52,797 bases of DNA from Deltaproteobacteria bacterium (GCA_024280485.1 JAJRQB010000031.1:1-52797), one strand, 5' to 3'; positions 36,735 to 46,040 are shown, numbered from the stretch's first letter. Notes: generated from the sequence alone by a model not told the origin. Numbers and translations: made by a program.

Positions 36735-38129
36735 ATGAAAACCAAAACGAACTACACAGAAGAGACCGCAGGTCACCGCCTCCCCCCGCAAAATCTCGAA
36801 GCTGAGATGTCGGTGTTGGGGGGAGTTCTTCTCGAAAATGATGCGCTAAACAGGGCACTTGAGCATCTTGTTGCTGATGATTTCTATCGCCGCGGGCATC
36901 AATTGATCTTTGCAGCGATGATCGCGCTTTCAGATCGGAATGAACCCGCCGACCTGGTTACACTGTCTGCGCAACTCAGGTTGAAAGATGTGATGGAAGA
37001 GGCCGGAGGGAGCGGATATTTAGCGACCTTGGTCGATTATGTGCCGACGGCGGCCAATATCCAATATTACTGCAAGTTGGTTAAAGAAAAATCTATTGCG
37101 CGTAAGTTGATCAGTGTCTCAACTGAGATTGCTACCAGTGGCTACGAGGGTGGCGACATGGAAGTGGTCCTTGATCGCGCCGAAAAGGCGATTTTTGAGA
37201 TTGCCGAAAACCGTACCCGACCTTCTTATTTTCCGGTACGCGACATTCTTAAGGACACCTTCCGCAATATTGAAGAACTTTATGAGCGTAAAGAGCTGAT
37301 CACCGGGGTGCCGACCGGTTACACCGATCTCGACAAGATGACCGCAGGTTTACAACCGGGAGATTTGTTGATTGTCGCAGGTCGACCTTCGATGGGTAAG
37401 ACCGCTTTTGCTCTGAATCTGGTTGAATACGCAACCGCGCATTCTGATAAGAAGGTTCCGGCGGTGGTTTTTTCGCTCGAGATGAGCAAGGAGCAGTTGG
37501 TGCAACGTCTGCTCTGCTCGGTCGCAAGAGTCGACGCGGGACGCCTGCGGACTGGTAATCTCGGCGAGTCGGATTGGCCGAAACTGACGATGGCCGCCGG
37601 GCAGCTCACTGATACCCAACTCTTCATAGATGACACGCCTGCAATTTCGGTACTTGAACTGCGTTCCAAGGCTCGTCGGTTGAAAGCCGAACATGGCCTG
37701 GGGTTGATCGTCATCGATTATCTGCAGTTGATGCGTGGCAGCAGTACTGAGAACCGTCAGCAGGAGATCTCTGAAATTTCCCGATCCCTCAAGGCTCTGG
37801 CCAAAGAATTGAGTCTGCCAGTGGTTGCGCTATCACAGCTGAATCGTTCCCTCGAAAGCCGTACCGACAAACGACCCATGATGTCTGATCTGCGAGAATC
37901 TGGCGCGATCGAGCAGGATGCTGACGTCATCATGTTTGTTTATCGGGAGGCGGTCTATTGCGAAGATTGCAAGAGTCGTGAGAAAACCTGTGATCAGGGC
38001 CATGAAAATGATGCCGAGGTTATCATCGGTAAACAACGTAACGGTGCGATCGGAACTGTACACCTGACCTTCCGTGGTGAATTTACCCGTTTTGAAAACC
38101 AGGCAAAACGTACTGATGGGGGCTATTAA
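36735..38129 (+). CDS. dnaB: Replicative DNA helicase DnaB
   Basis: Hexameric helicase that unwinds the chromosome at the fork. The 464-residue protein has the N-terminal domain (RLPPQNLEAEMSVLGGVLLENDALN), Walker A GRPSMGKT (216-223), Walker B VIDYLQLM, and DLRESGAIEQDADVIMFVYR. Just after this comes C-x2-C-x6-C-x3-H (encoded at 37959-38003), a possible zinc knuckle absent from the E. coli protein, before EVIIGKQRNGAIGTVHL. The start at 36735 is chosen from family alignment; the ribosome-binding site is weak. Confidence 0.96.
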   Translation: MKTKTNYTEETAGHRLPPQNLEAEMSVLGGVLLENDALNRALEHLVADDFYRRGHQLIFAAMIALSDRNEPADLVTLSAQLRLKDVMEEAGGSGYLATLVDYVPTAANIQYYCKLVKEKSIARKLISVSTEIATSGYEGGDMEVVLDRAEKAIFEIAENRTRPSYFPVRDILKDTFRNIEELYERKELITGVPTGYTDLDKMTAGLQPGDLLIVAGRPSMGKTAFALNLVEYATAHSDKKVPAVVFSLEMSKEQLVQRLLCSVARVDAGRLRTGNLGESDWPKLTMAAGQLTDTQLFIDDTPAISVLELRSKARRLKAEHGLGLIVIDYLQLMRGSSTENRQQEISEISRSLKALAKELSLPVVALSQLNRSLESRTDKRPMMSDLRESGAIEQDADVIMFVYREAVYCEDCKSREKTCDQGHENDAEVIIGKQRNGAIGTVHLTFRGEFTRFENQAKRTDGGY

Positions 38130-38189
38130 CGTGAATTTCCCCTTTTTTTTCGTCAATAGTCGAACTGTGTCTGGCTCCGCAGGTGGCAG

Positions 38190-39107
38190 ATGAACCGTAC
38201 TAAAACTCCTGCTTTTTCAGATTATCTCGTCTATCTGCCCTTGATGGGCCTCAATCTGTTGTCACGTATCCTGCCATTGTTGCTCTGGTGCGAGTTGGGC
38301 CGTCTGTTTGGTGGTGTAGTCTTTCTTCTGGGGGCACCTCTTAGACGGATTGCTGCTATCAATCTTAAATTTGCCTATGGTGATGAGTTTAATGACCCGC
38401 AGAGACTTAGCATCCTGCGTCGAAATTTTTTGCACTATGGAATTGGTGGGTTCGAATGGATCCGCATGTTTCGTATGACGGAAGCCCGCCGTCAGCAGAT
38501 CTGTCAAAAGATTGTGATTGAGGGGCAGGAACATCTTGATGCTGCGCGCCGGGACAAACAAAAGATAATTCTGCTCAGCGGGCATTTTGGTCTCTGGGAA
38601 TATGCAACGATAAAGTATGCCAGTGAGATTAATCCTCTCTCTTTCATCGTGCGGCGGCTCGAAAATCCATTAGTCGAGCAGGAACGCTGCTTTTATCATG
38701 AACGTTTTGGAGCGCGGATTCTTTATAAGGAGAACGGCCTGCGTGAAGCGATACGTGGATTGAAAGATGGTGAAGATCTTCTTCTGCTTGCTGATCGTAA
38801 GGCTAACCTGCGCGAAGGAATTCCTGCTCAATTTTTTAACCACAAAACGTCAACGTTACCGATCGCCGTCAGCCTGGCTCAAAAATATGACGCCGCCCTA
38901 GTTCCGATGTTTATTGTCCGCGGTGAAAAATGTGGTGAGCATAGATTGATCTTTGAACCTGCACTCAAAATTGACGATCTTCCACTCGACGAGGCTGTGC
39001 AGTTACAAAACGATTGCATTGAAAAACAAATCCGCCAGAATCCTGATATGTGGCTCTGGTTGCACCGCAAATGGAAGTGTTATCACAAAGAGATCTATCG
39101 GCGCTGA
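38190..39107 (+). CDS. LpxL/HtrB-type lipid A acyltransferase
   Basis: Membrane-anchored acyltransferase of 305 residues that probably adds a secondary acyl chain to lipid A (LpxL/LpxM group). An N-terminal hydrophobic anchor spans about 13-33. The catalytic HX4(D/E) motif is H132-E137 in LLSGHFGLWEYATI, followed by FIVRRLENPLVEQ, LLLADRKANLREGIPAQFF and the C-terminal NPDMWLWLHRKWK, which is characteristic of the family. It stands singly between dnaB and pilT. Confidence 0.88.
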   Translation: MNRTKTPAFSDYLVYLPLMGLNLLSRILPLLLWCELGRLFGGVVFLLGAPLRRIAAINLKFAYGDEFNDPQRLSILRRNFLHYGIGGFEWIRMFRMTEARRQQICQKIVIEGQEHLDAARRDKQKIILLSGHFGLWEYATIKYASEINPLSFIVRRLENPLVEQERCFYHERFGARILYKENGLREAIRGLKDGEDLLLLADRKANLREGIPAQFFNHKTSTLPIAVSLAQKYDAALVPMFIVRGEKCGEHRLIFEPALKIDDLPLDEAVQLQNDCIEKQIRQNPDMWLWLHRKWKCYHKEIYRR

Positions 39108-39268
39108 GCGCTGTCTCCCTCCTTCTTTTCTCATCCCTTACGCCCAGGCGCTTTATCCTGTCCCGGTTTTAAACCACTTCGTTCAATGAAATTAAATAAC
39201 CTTTTTGTGGGGTGCCTTGCTATACTTTTGCGGTCCAGATTCTTGACTCACAAATTAGGGTGGCAGGT

Positions 39269-40336
39269 ATGGCAAAAATAGATCAGTTGTTTAAGATTCT
39301 TCAACAGCAGGGTGGTTCTGACCTGCACCTCTCTCCAGAGAATCCACCAATGATTCGAGTCGGCGGCCAGCTCAGGCCAGCGGTAACTCAGATATTGAGT
39401 GGTGATCAATATAAAGTCCTTATTTATGAAATCATGAGCGAAGTACAGCGCGAAACCTTTGAGAGCTGCCATGATTTGGATTTTGCTTACGAGGTTGGGG
39501 CCTTGAACGCTAGGTTCCGCGCCAATATTTTTATGGGCAGGTTGGGTATAAGTGCAGTTTTCAGGATTATTCCTGCAGAAATTCTGACAGTCGAGCAGCT
39601 GGGCTTACCGCAGACTGTACTCGAGATGACCGAGTATAAAAAAGGTCTGGTGCTGGTCACTGGCCCGACAGGTAGTGGCAAGTCGACGACACTTGCGGCG
39701 ATGGTTGATCATATCAACCGCACTCGCAACGAACATATATTAACAGTTGAAGATCCTGTCGAATTTGTCCATAAGAGTCAAAAAAGTTTGGTTAACCAAC
39801 GGGAGGTGGGGAGGCATACTAAAAGCTTTGCTAGTGCGCTGAAAGCAGCTTTGCGTGAAGATCCTGACATAATTCTGGTTGGGGAAATGCGCGATCTGGA
39901 AACTATCGAGTTGGCTATAACTGCGGCGGAAACAGGGCACCTGGTTTTCGGCACTCTACACACCAGCAGTGCTGCAAAAACTGTTGATCGTGTGATTAAC
40001 GTATTTCCGACCAGCCAGCAGGAACAGATTCGTACTATGCTCGCTGAATCCCTGCGTGGAGTTGTTGCACAGCAACTCTTACGAACAGTCGATGGTAAGC
40101 GCTGTGCGGCCCTGGAAATCTTGAAGGTCAACGCGGCTTCGTCTAATCTGATTCGGGAGGGTAAGACCTTCCAACTCCCTTCGGTTATTCAGACCGGCCG
40201 TAAAGATGGCATGCAATTGATGGATCAGGCTCTTCAAGAGTTGTTGAATGCAAAGCGGATAGATATTGACGAAGCCCGTCGTTTTGCACAGAACAAGAGT
40301 CTGTTCACGGAACAGGCTCAGAAGACCGGAGGCTGA
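39269..40336 (+). CDS. pilT: Type IV pilus retraction ATPase (PilT family)
   Basis: Hexameric secretion-type ATPase that powers pilus retraction. The 355-residue protein has the PilT N-terminal domain (GGSDLHLSPENPPMIRVGGQL), Walker A GPTGSGKST (132-140), Asp box LTVEDPVEF, Walker B IILVGEMRD (201-209), His box GHLVFGTLHTSSAAKTVDR and the PilT-specific NLIREGKTFQLPSVIQTG. PilU is an alternative, and related genomes carry several paralogues. The start at 39269 is set by the family N-terminus. A -10-like TATACT at 39221-39226 may be its promoter. Confidence 0.92.
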   Translation: MAKIDQLFKILQQQGGSDLHLSPENPPMIRVGGQLRPAVTQILSGDQYKVLIYEIMSEVQRETFESCHDLDFAYEVGALNARFRANIFMGRLGISAVFRIIPAEILTVEQLGLPQTVLEMTEYKKGLVLVTGPTGSGKSTTLAAMVDHINRTRNEHILTVEDPVEFVHKSQKSLVNQREVGRHTKSFASALKAALREDPDIILVGEMRDLETIELAITAAETGHLVFGTLHTSSAAKTVDRVINVFPTSQQEQIRTMLAESLRGVVAQQLLRTVDGKRCAALEILKVNAASSNLIREGKTFQLPSVIQTGRKDGMQLMDQALQELLNAKRIDIDEARRFAQNKSLFTEQAQKTGG

Positions 40337-40337
40337 A

Positions 40338-40787
40338 ATGAAAGATCTTCATGTCAGTGTTGAAGCGCGGACCGTTCAGCTTGTTTTGACTAATGGATCT
40401 AAGTTGACAGGTGAGATGTACTTGCAATTGCATGGACTTCACCAGTCTGGAACCCAGCGGGTGGGAGAAGTTCTGAACGGTGAAAATAACTTTCTTCCGA
40501 TTCGAACCTCAGAAGGATTGAAGTTAGTCAACCTCGCTCAGATTGTAACTGTATCGGTTTCGGCAGAAATCGAATTTGACCCAATCCTCTCTTTGGGCGA
40601 GGAATACCAGGTAACGGTGACCACGTCGACTGGAGACATCCTTGAAACGCGTATCTACGTGAATCTTCCTAGCGGCCGTAACCGCGCCAAGGATTTTTTA
40701 GACCAGAAGAAACGTTTTCTATTATTTATTGAAGGAGAAAACGTTGTTTACATCGCCCGTAGGAAAATTCTGTTAGTTGAAGATTGA
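40338..40787 (+). CDS. Conserved protein of unknown function
   Basis: I do not recognise a named family with confidence. The 149-residue protein is soluble, beta-rich in appearance and lacks a signal peptide or membrane helix: ARTVQLVLTNGSKLTGEMYLQ, GENNFLPIRTSEGLKLVNLAQIVTVSVS and GRNRAKDFLDQKKRFLLFIEG. It starts 1 bp after pilT with GGAGGCTGAA upstream, so it is co-transcribed and may act in pilus regulation; this is inferred only from context. It is convergent with ntrC, 7 bp away, with no terminator between. Confidence 0.8.
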   Translation: MKDLHVSVEARTVQLVLTNGSKLTGEMYLQLHGLHQSGTQRVGEVLNGENNFLPIRTSEGLKLVNLAQIVTVSVSAEIEFDPILSLGEEYQVTVTTSTGDILETRIYVNLPSGRNRAKDFLDQKKRFLLFIEGENVVYIARRKILLVED

Positions 40788-40794
40788 CGCATCT

Positions 40795-42231
40795 CTATTC
40801 CCCCCGTTTTACAATAATCCCTAGAGTATTAATCTTCTTGCGCAGAGTATTGCGGTTGATGCCAAGAATTTCGGCTGTGCGGACCTGGTTGGAGCGGGTA
40901 TGCTCCAAAATGATGTTGATCAGCGGTCGTTCAACCTGATGTAGGACCATCTCGTAGAGGTTGTCGAGCTCTTGCAGGTTCATTTGTGCAAGGCTGCTTT
41001 GTAACTTACGTGCGACTAATAGTTCCAGAGAATCTTCCTGATTTCCCCGTTCGTTAGAAACGCCCATCTCAGGAAAGTCAGAAGGCAACAGAACATGGTT
41101 CGGTGTGAGGAGGCTGGCGCGTTTGATCAGATTCTCCAATTCGCGGATGTTTCCGGGCCAGCTGTGTTGTTTGAGTAAGGTGATGGCCTCCTTGCTCAAC
41201 TCGCTGACGTTGACCCCCATCTCCTGTGTTGCACGGTGTAAAAAGAATTTAGCTAAATCTTCAATATCGCCAATGCGCTCACGCAGCGGGGGCAGGGAAA
41301 TCGGGACCACATTCAAACGGTAAAAGAGATCCTCACGGAAGGTTTTGTCGCGTACCATCTCGTTCAGGTCTTGATTGCTGGCGGCAATAATGCGTACATC
41401 AATTTGCACAGTGCCACTACCGCCAGTCCGGGTGATCTCTTTCTCTTGCAGGACACGCAGCAGCTTTGCCTGCAGCTCTAAAGGCATGTCGCCTATTTCG
41501 TCTAGAAAGAGTGTGCCACCGTTGGCTTGTTCAAATTTGCCAGCTTTACGCTCTATCGCACCGGTAAACGCGCCCTTTTCGTGGCCAAAAAGCTCACTCT
41601 CGAGTAGTTCTCGTGGAATCGCAGCACAGTTTATAGCGATGAAGGGTTTCCCCAGGCGTGGACTGTTGTAGTGGACAGCTCGAGCAATCAACTCCTTCCC
41701 TGTGCCGCTCTCACCGGTAACCAGCACGGTCACGTCCGATGCGGCGACTCGTCCGACAACCTTGTAGACTTCTTGCATTGCCTGGCTGTTGCCGATGATG
41801 GTGCGCCCAAAGCGATATTGGTCTTGAACCTCTTCGCGAAGTTGACCCATCTGATCTGAAACCACTGCTGCTTTTTGAGCTTTAATGATAATTGCATCTA
41901 GAGCATCTAGATCAAAGGGCTTTGTCAGGTAGTCGTACGCACCATTTTTCATCGCCGCAATCGCATTTTCCATAGTCGACTCGGCAGTCATCACCACGAC
42001 TAGGGTTTTCGGGCTCTCTTTCTGCAGGGTTTGCAGCAGTTCAATTCCTTGCAAACCGGGCATCTTTATATCGATGATAGCGAGGTCGTAATGATTTTTT
42101 CTTGAAAGTTGCCGGGCCTCGAGACCATCTTCGGCGAGATCGATGTTGAAACCTTGTTTTTTTAAAGATTTGGATAAAACCCAGCGGATGCTCTCTTCAT
42201 CGTCGGCAACAAGAATGCGGCGAATTGACAT
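40795..42231 (-). CDS. NtrC-family sigma-54-dependent response regulator
   Basis: Enhancer-binding activator of 478 residues. The receiver has D10-D11 and phospho-acceptor D54 (IIDIKMPG); the AAA+ domain has Walker A GESGTGKE, GAFTGA (EKGAFTGAIERK) for sigma-54 contact, and LFLDEIGDMPLELQAKLLRVLQ; the C-terminus is a Fis-type helix-turn-helix (RTAEILGINRNTLRKKINTLG). Overall sequence and domain order are those of NtrC itself. The partner kinase lies 33 bp upstream. Targets are probably nitrogen-assimilation genes, but that is inferred. Confidence 0.92.
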   Translation of the reverse strand: MSIRRILVADDEESIRWVLSKSLKKQGFNIDLAEDGLEARQLSRKNHYDLAIIDIKMPGLQGIELLQTLQKESPKTLVVVMTAESTMENAIAAMKNGAYDYLTKPFDLDALDAIIIKAQKAAVVSDQMGQLREEVQDQYRFGRTIIGNSQAMQEVYKVVGRVAASDVTVLVTGESGTGKELIARAVHYNSPRLGKPFIAINCAAIPRELLESELFGHEKGAFTGAIERKAGKFEQANGGTLFLDEIGDMPLELQAKLLRVLQEKEITRTGGSGTVQIDVRIIAASNQDLNEMVRDKTFREDLFYRLNVVPISLPPLRERIGDIEDLAKFFLHRATQEMGVNVSELSKEAITLLKQHSWPGNIRELENLIKRASLLTPNHVLLPSDFPEMGVSNERGNQEDSLELLVARKLQSSLAQMNLQELDNLYEMVLHQVERPLINIILEHTRSNQVRTAEILGINRNTLRKKINTLGIIVKRGE

Positions 42232-42264
42232 TTTTTTTTCCTTCCAGCGTATCTATTGAATAAT

Positions 42265-43350
42265 TCAGTGTCTGTGCAGGGGGAGTGAGACGATAAAAAT
42301 ACAACCACCTTCTTGACGATTTTTAACACTCAGCAGTCCATGATGATCACTAATGATCTTCTGGCAAGTGGCGAGTCCTAATCCGGTACCGCCAGTTTTT
42401 GTCGTATAAAACGGAGTGAAAATCCGTTCATATTGCTCGGCTGGGATTCCCGGACCATTGTCTTCAATAATAATCTGGACCAGTGGAACTGCGCGTTCGC
42501 CCGGTGAACTCAGGTGATAATCGGAGTCGATTCTGGTTGTAACCCATACTTCCCCATCCTGTCCCACAGCCTCACCGGCATTTTTAATCAGGTTTAAAAA
42601 AAGCTGAGTCAGCAGGTTCTGATCTCCAAGGATTGCAGGGATGCTCGGATCAAGGCTGGTTTTAAACTTTATATTTTTTTCAATAAAGGATTGCTTTTGT
42701 AGCAGAATAATTTCATTCAGGACTTTGCCGATATTGACTTCAATTCTGACCACCGGTTTAGGTCTCGACAGGTCGAGCAACTCTTCGATGATATTATTGA
42801 CGCGCTCGGTCTCACGAATCATCACCTGTGGATATTCTGCCAGTGGGCTTCCGGGCTCGAGTTCCATTTGTAATAGTTGTGCCGCCCCTTTGATACCACC
42901 AAGCGGGTTCTTGATCTCATGAGCGAGTCCAGCGGCCATGGTTCCAACCATCGACAAATGATCGGCCCGACGGATTGCATCCTCCAGGGTGCGAATCTGG
43001 GTCAGATCACGCATGATCAGAACCGCACCCTTCTGATCGCCATTCGGGGTGAAGAGAGGCGAAACTGTGGCACTAACCGGCAATGTTTTTTTTGATTGCT
43101 GCAGTTCGACTGTTTCGTGGTCTGCAATTGATCTGCCTTCCGTTAACGCCTTTTCTACCAGGCTGCACAGGATCTTTTGACGACCAAAACACTCACTGAA
43201 GATTCTTCCCAGGCACTGTTTTTCGCTCATTCCGGTTAGCGTTTGTGCGGCCGGATTGATGAGGCTGATTCTTTCTTGCGGATCAAGGGCAATCACGGCC
43301 TCGCCGACGTTCTCAACGATCAGTGCATAGAGTTGTTGGGAGTCAGGCAT
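42265..43350 (-). CDS. NtrB-like PAS histidine kinase
   Basis: Cytosolic sensor kinase of 361 residues with no membrane helix. An N-terminal PAS domain (ENVGEAVIALDPQERISLINPAAQTLTG) is followed by the H-box GLAHEIKNPLGGIKGAAQLL, then the N-box LFLNLIKNAGEAV, DNGPGIPAEQYERIF and TGLGLATCQKII. Soluble topology and pairing with an NtrC regulator fit NtrB. The ATG at 43350 lies within the last codons of dusB (8-bp overlap) with AGGATGAG upstream, showing that the three genes form one operon. Confidence 0.9.
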   Translation of the reverse strand: MPDSQQLYALIVENVGEAVIALDPQERISLINPAAQTLTGMSEKQCLGRIFSECFGRQKILCSLVEKALTEGRSIADHETVELQQSKKTLPVSATVSPLFTPNGDQKGAVLIMRDLTQIRTLEDAIRRADHLSMVGTMAAGLAHEIKNPLGGIKGAAQLLQMELEPGSPLAEYPQVMIRETERVNNIIEELLDLSRPKPVVRIEVNIGKVLNEIILLQKQSFIEKNIKFKTSLDPSIPAILGDQNLLTQLFLNLIKNAGEAVGQDGEVWVTTRIDSDYHLSSPGERAVPLVQIIIEDNGPGIPAEQYERIFTPFYTTKTGGTGLGLATCQKIISDHHGLLSVKNRQEGGCIFIVSLPLHRH

Positions 43351-44332
43351 GGGTCTCATCCTGTAGTGCGCTGAAAAAATCATCGCAATATTTTAAAAGT
43401 TCAGTCCAGATTGTCTGGCTCTGCAATCGGCTGCGAAAGTGGCTGGCACCAGGTAAGCCGCGAACATACCAGCTCAGGTGTTTGCGCATCTCAAGCAGGG
43501 CTTTATGTTCGCCAAAATGTGCAGCGTGCCAGTGTAGATGCTGCTGTGCTGTCTGCCAGCGATCCGCCGGGCTCGGTTCTTCTGCTTTATCCCCTTGGAG
43601 GATCGCGGCAGTCTGGCTGAAAATCCATGGGTTGCCGTATCCGCCGCGAGCGATCATGACAGCGTCGCATCCTGTGCTTTTCAACATGCCAGCAGCATCC
43701 GCAGCAGTAAAGATGTCACCGCTGCCGATAATTGGGATGTTGCTGCAGGCTTTTAATTCTGTGATCTGCTGCCAGTCGGCTTTCCCACCAAAACCCTGGC
43801 TGCGGGAACGAGGATGCAGGCAGATAGCATCAACTCCTGCTGCAATCGCGATTTTGGCAACCTCAAGAAAATTGATGTTCGACTGATCCCAGCCTGATCG
43901 GATCTTGATCGTTAGGGGACCGCTAAAGTTCGCGCGAACGGCCGCTATGATTCGCCCAACCTGTCGCGGGTCCTGAAGCAGGGCGCTACCCGCACCGCTA
44001 CGTACGACCTTTTTTACCGGGCAGCCCATGTTGATGTCGAGCAGGTCTGCTCGCTCAGCAACCATCGCGGCTGCCGCTGCCAGAACAGTCGGGTCGTCAC
44101 CAAACAGTTGGACGCCGAGAGGTTTTTCTTCAGGGCATGTTTCCAGCAGTTCAAAGGTTTTTCGACCGTCGCGGATCAGGCCGTTTGCACTGATCATTTC
44201 GGTGAAGACTAGCGATGCGCCGAAAGACTTCATTATCTTGCGGAAGGGGAGGCTGGTGATGCCTGCCATTGGAGCCAGAATTAATGGGTTGTTTAACTGT
44301 AGGGAGCCAATTTTGAGTGGTTTTGATTGCAT
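43343..44332 (-). CDS. dusB: tRNA-dihydrouridine synthase DusB
   Basis: Flavoenzyme that reduces uridines in tRNA. The 329-residue TIM-barrel protein shows LILAPMAGITSLPFRKIMKSFGA, EMISANGL, GVQLFGDDP, the catalytic Cys in DINMGCPVKKVVRSGAGSALL, ICLHPRSRSQGFGGKADW and GSGDIFTAADA with GCDAVMIARGGYGNPWIF. The start at 44332 (MQSKPLKIGSLQL) fits the family; the frame is open 24 codons upstream. Genomic association with a Fis or NtrC-type regulator is typical for DusB. Confidence 0.93.
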   Translation of the reverse strand: MQSKPLKIGSLQLNNPLILAPMAGITSLPFRKIMKSFGASLVFTEMISANGLIRDGRKTFELLETCPEEKPLGVQLFGDDPTVLAAAAAMVAERADLLDINMGCPVKKVVRSGAGSALLQDPRQVGRIIAAVRANFSGPLTIKIRSGWDQSNINFLEVAKIAIAAGVDAICLHPRSRSQGFGGKADWQQITELKACSNIPIIGSGDIFTAADAAGMLKSTGCDAVMIARGGYGNPWIFSQTAAILQGDKAEEPSPADRWQTAQQHLHWHAAHFGEHKALLEMRKHLSWYVRGLPGASHFRSRLQSQTIWTELLKYCDDFFSALQDETHA

Positions 44333-44424
44333 AATAATTAGGCATTCTAGCCTGTTGGTTGAGGAAATCAAGTGAAAAGAGTTGTCTGTGGGTGGTCTGT
44401 TCAAGGGGGTCAGAAGGTGTTACT

Positions 44425-44479
44425 CTTGAATACTGTATACAAGATTCGTCTTGACAAAATAGGGGGTGGTTGTTAGAAC
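44425..44479 (+). promoter_or_regulatory. Probable citrate synthase promoter with near-palindromic operator
   Basis: CTTGAATAC-T-GTATACAAG (44425-44443) is a 19-bp palindrome with one mismatched pair, resembling GntR-family operators with a TTGTATACAA-like core. Directly behind it TTGACA (44451-44456) and TAGAAC (44474-44479) form a promoter with a 17-bp spacer. Transcription from here gives a leader of about 215 nt before the citrate synthase ATG. The leader includes a small GCCCC/GGGGC hairpin but no reading frame I can support. Confidence 0.5.
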
Positions 44480-44700
44480 AATATTTGGAATTTTAGGAGA
44501 AGGAAGGTTTTCCGGCTGCCGATTTTTCAGATCTTGACCGGTTACTACTTTATCCCCTGTATTTCAGATTGCTTGTAAATCCGTTCGGGCGGGCGTTTTT
44601 CCTGCAATCGTTGGTATTTTCCGCTCTGCGGACTTTTTTCCCGTTGGCCCCTCTGGGGCATTCAGAACTTCGTTTCATTCAACTAAAGGAGAGAGTAATT

Positions 44701-46017
44701 ATGTCTACACAGATGAAGAAGGTACTTGCTCAAAAAATCGCTGAGCATCGTCCTCGGACTACCCGTCTGCTCAAGGAGCATGGCGATGTAAAGATGGGTG
44801 ATGTCACTCTTGCCCAGACTATCGGCGGCGCTCGTGGCATCAAGGCGCTGGTTACCGATATTTCCTACCTTGATCCGATGGAAGGTATCCGCTTCCGCGG
44901 CAAGACCATTGATGAGACCTTCGCTGCTCTGCCAAAAGTTCCAGGCAGCGAATACCCTTATGTCGAGGGTTTCTGGTACATGCTGATGACGGGTGATGTT
45001 CCAACCATGGAGCAGACACTTGAGGTTGTTGAAGACTGGAAGAGCCGCGCTCAGGTTCCAGAGTATGTTTTTGACGTGCTGCGTGCCATGCCACGTGATT
45101 CCCACCCGATGACCATGTTCTCTACTGCCGTTCTGACCATGCAACGTGATTCGAAATTTGCTGCGACTTACTCCGCCGGCAAGTTCAACAAGATGACCTG
45201 CTGGGAAGATATGTACGAAGATTGTAACAACATGATGGCCAAGCTTGGACCGATTGGTGCCTACATCTATCGTATGAAGTACAAAGGTGATACCCCGATC
45301 GCTGCAGATCCAAGCCTCGATTACGGCGGTAACTTCGCGCACATGATGGGCGTTGATGCACCTTATGACGACGTGATGCGGATGTACTTCATCATTCATT
45401 CAGACCACGAGTCTGGCAATGTTTCTGCTCACACGACTCACCTGGTTGCTTCGGCTCTTTCCGATGCATACTACAGCTACTGTGCCGGTCTTAACGGCCT
45501 GGCAGGTCCACTGCACGGTCTGGCCAACGAAGAAGTTCTCCGCTGGACCCAGAACTTCATGCAGCAGCTCGGTGGCGAGGTTCCAACTGAAGATAAGCTC
45601 AAGGAAGCACTCTGGGCTACTCTCAACAGTGGTCAGGTTATCCCGGGTTACGGTCATGCCGTTCTGCGCAAGACCGATCCGCGTTACACCTCACAGCGTG
45701 AGTTCTGCATGAAGACCGAAGGTCTCAAGGACTACCCACTGTTCCAGTTGATCAAAATGATCTACGAAGTTGCTCCTGGCGTTCTCACCGAGCATGGCAA
45801 GGCGAAAAACCCATGGCCAAATGTTGACTCCCAGTCGGGTGTCATCCAGTGGTACTACGGCGTTACCGAGTATGAGTTCTATACCGTTCTGTTCGGTGTC
45901 GGCCGCGCTCTCGGTTGCCTGGCTAACATCACTTGGGACCGCGCTCTCGGTTACGGCATCGAGCGTCCTAAGTCGGTTACGACTTCTATGCTCGAAGCTG
46001 CTGCCGGTATCAAGTAA
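44701..46017 (+). CDS. gltA: Citrate synthase, eukaryote-like type
   Basis: Condenses acetyl-CoA and oxaloacetate to citrate, the entry step of the TCA cycle. The 438-residue protein has IRFRGKTIDETFAALPK, HSDHESGNVSAHTTHLVASALSD and LNGLAGPLHGLANEEVLRW, with active-site His residues, and PGYGHAVLRKTDPRY. The HSDHE-GNVSAHT and LAGPLHGLA blocks match mitochondrial citrate synthases more closely than E. coli GltA; Geobacter species are known to have such an enzyme. AAAGGAGAG precedes the ATG. The codon pattern looks highly expressed (few rare codons). A terminator follows. Confidence 0.95.
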   Translation: MSTQMKKVLAQKIAEHRPRTTRLLKEHGDVKMGDVTLAQTIGGARGIKALVTDISYLDPMEGIRFRGKTIDETFAALPKVPGSEYPYVEGFWYMLMTGDVPTMEQTLEVVEDWKSRAQVPEYVFDVLRAMPRDSHPMTMFSTAVLTMQRDSKFAATYSAGKFNKMTCWEDMYEDCNNMMAKLGPIGAYIYRMKYKGDTPIAADPSLDYGGNFAHMMGVDAPYDDVMRMYFIIHSDHESGNVSAHTTHLVASALSDAYYSYCAGLNGLAGPLHGLANEEVLRWTQNFMQQLGGEVPTEDKLKEALWATLNSGQVIPGYGHAVLRKTDPRYTSQREFCMKTEGLKDYPLFQLIKMIYEVAPGVLTEHGKAKNPWPNVDSQSGVIQWYYGVTEYEFYTVLFGVGRALGCLANITWDRALGYGIERPKSVTTSMLEAAAGIK

Positions 46018-46040
46018 GATTTCCGGTAGTTTGAATTTGA

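Noticed and set aside
39195-39226. Sigma-54 promoter upstream of pilT
   Set aside because: A TTGCT-like -12 is present, but no GG stands at the correct 10-base distance for the -24 element; TATACT as a sigma-70 -10 is more plausible.
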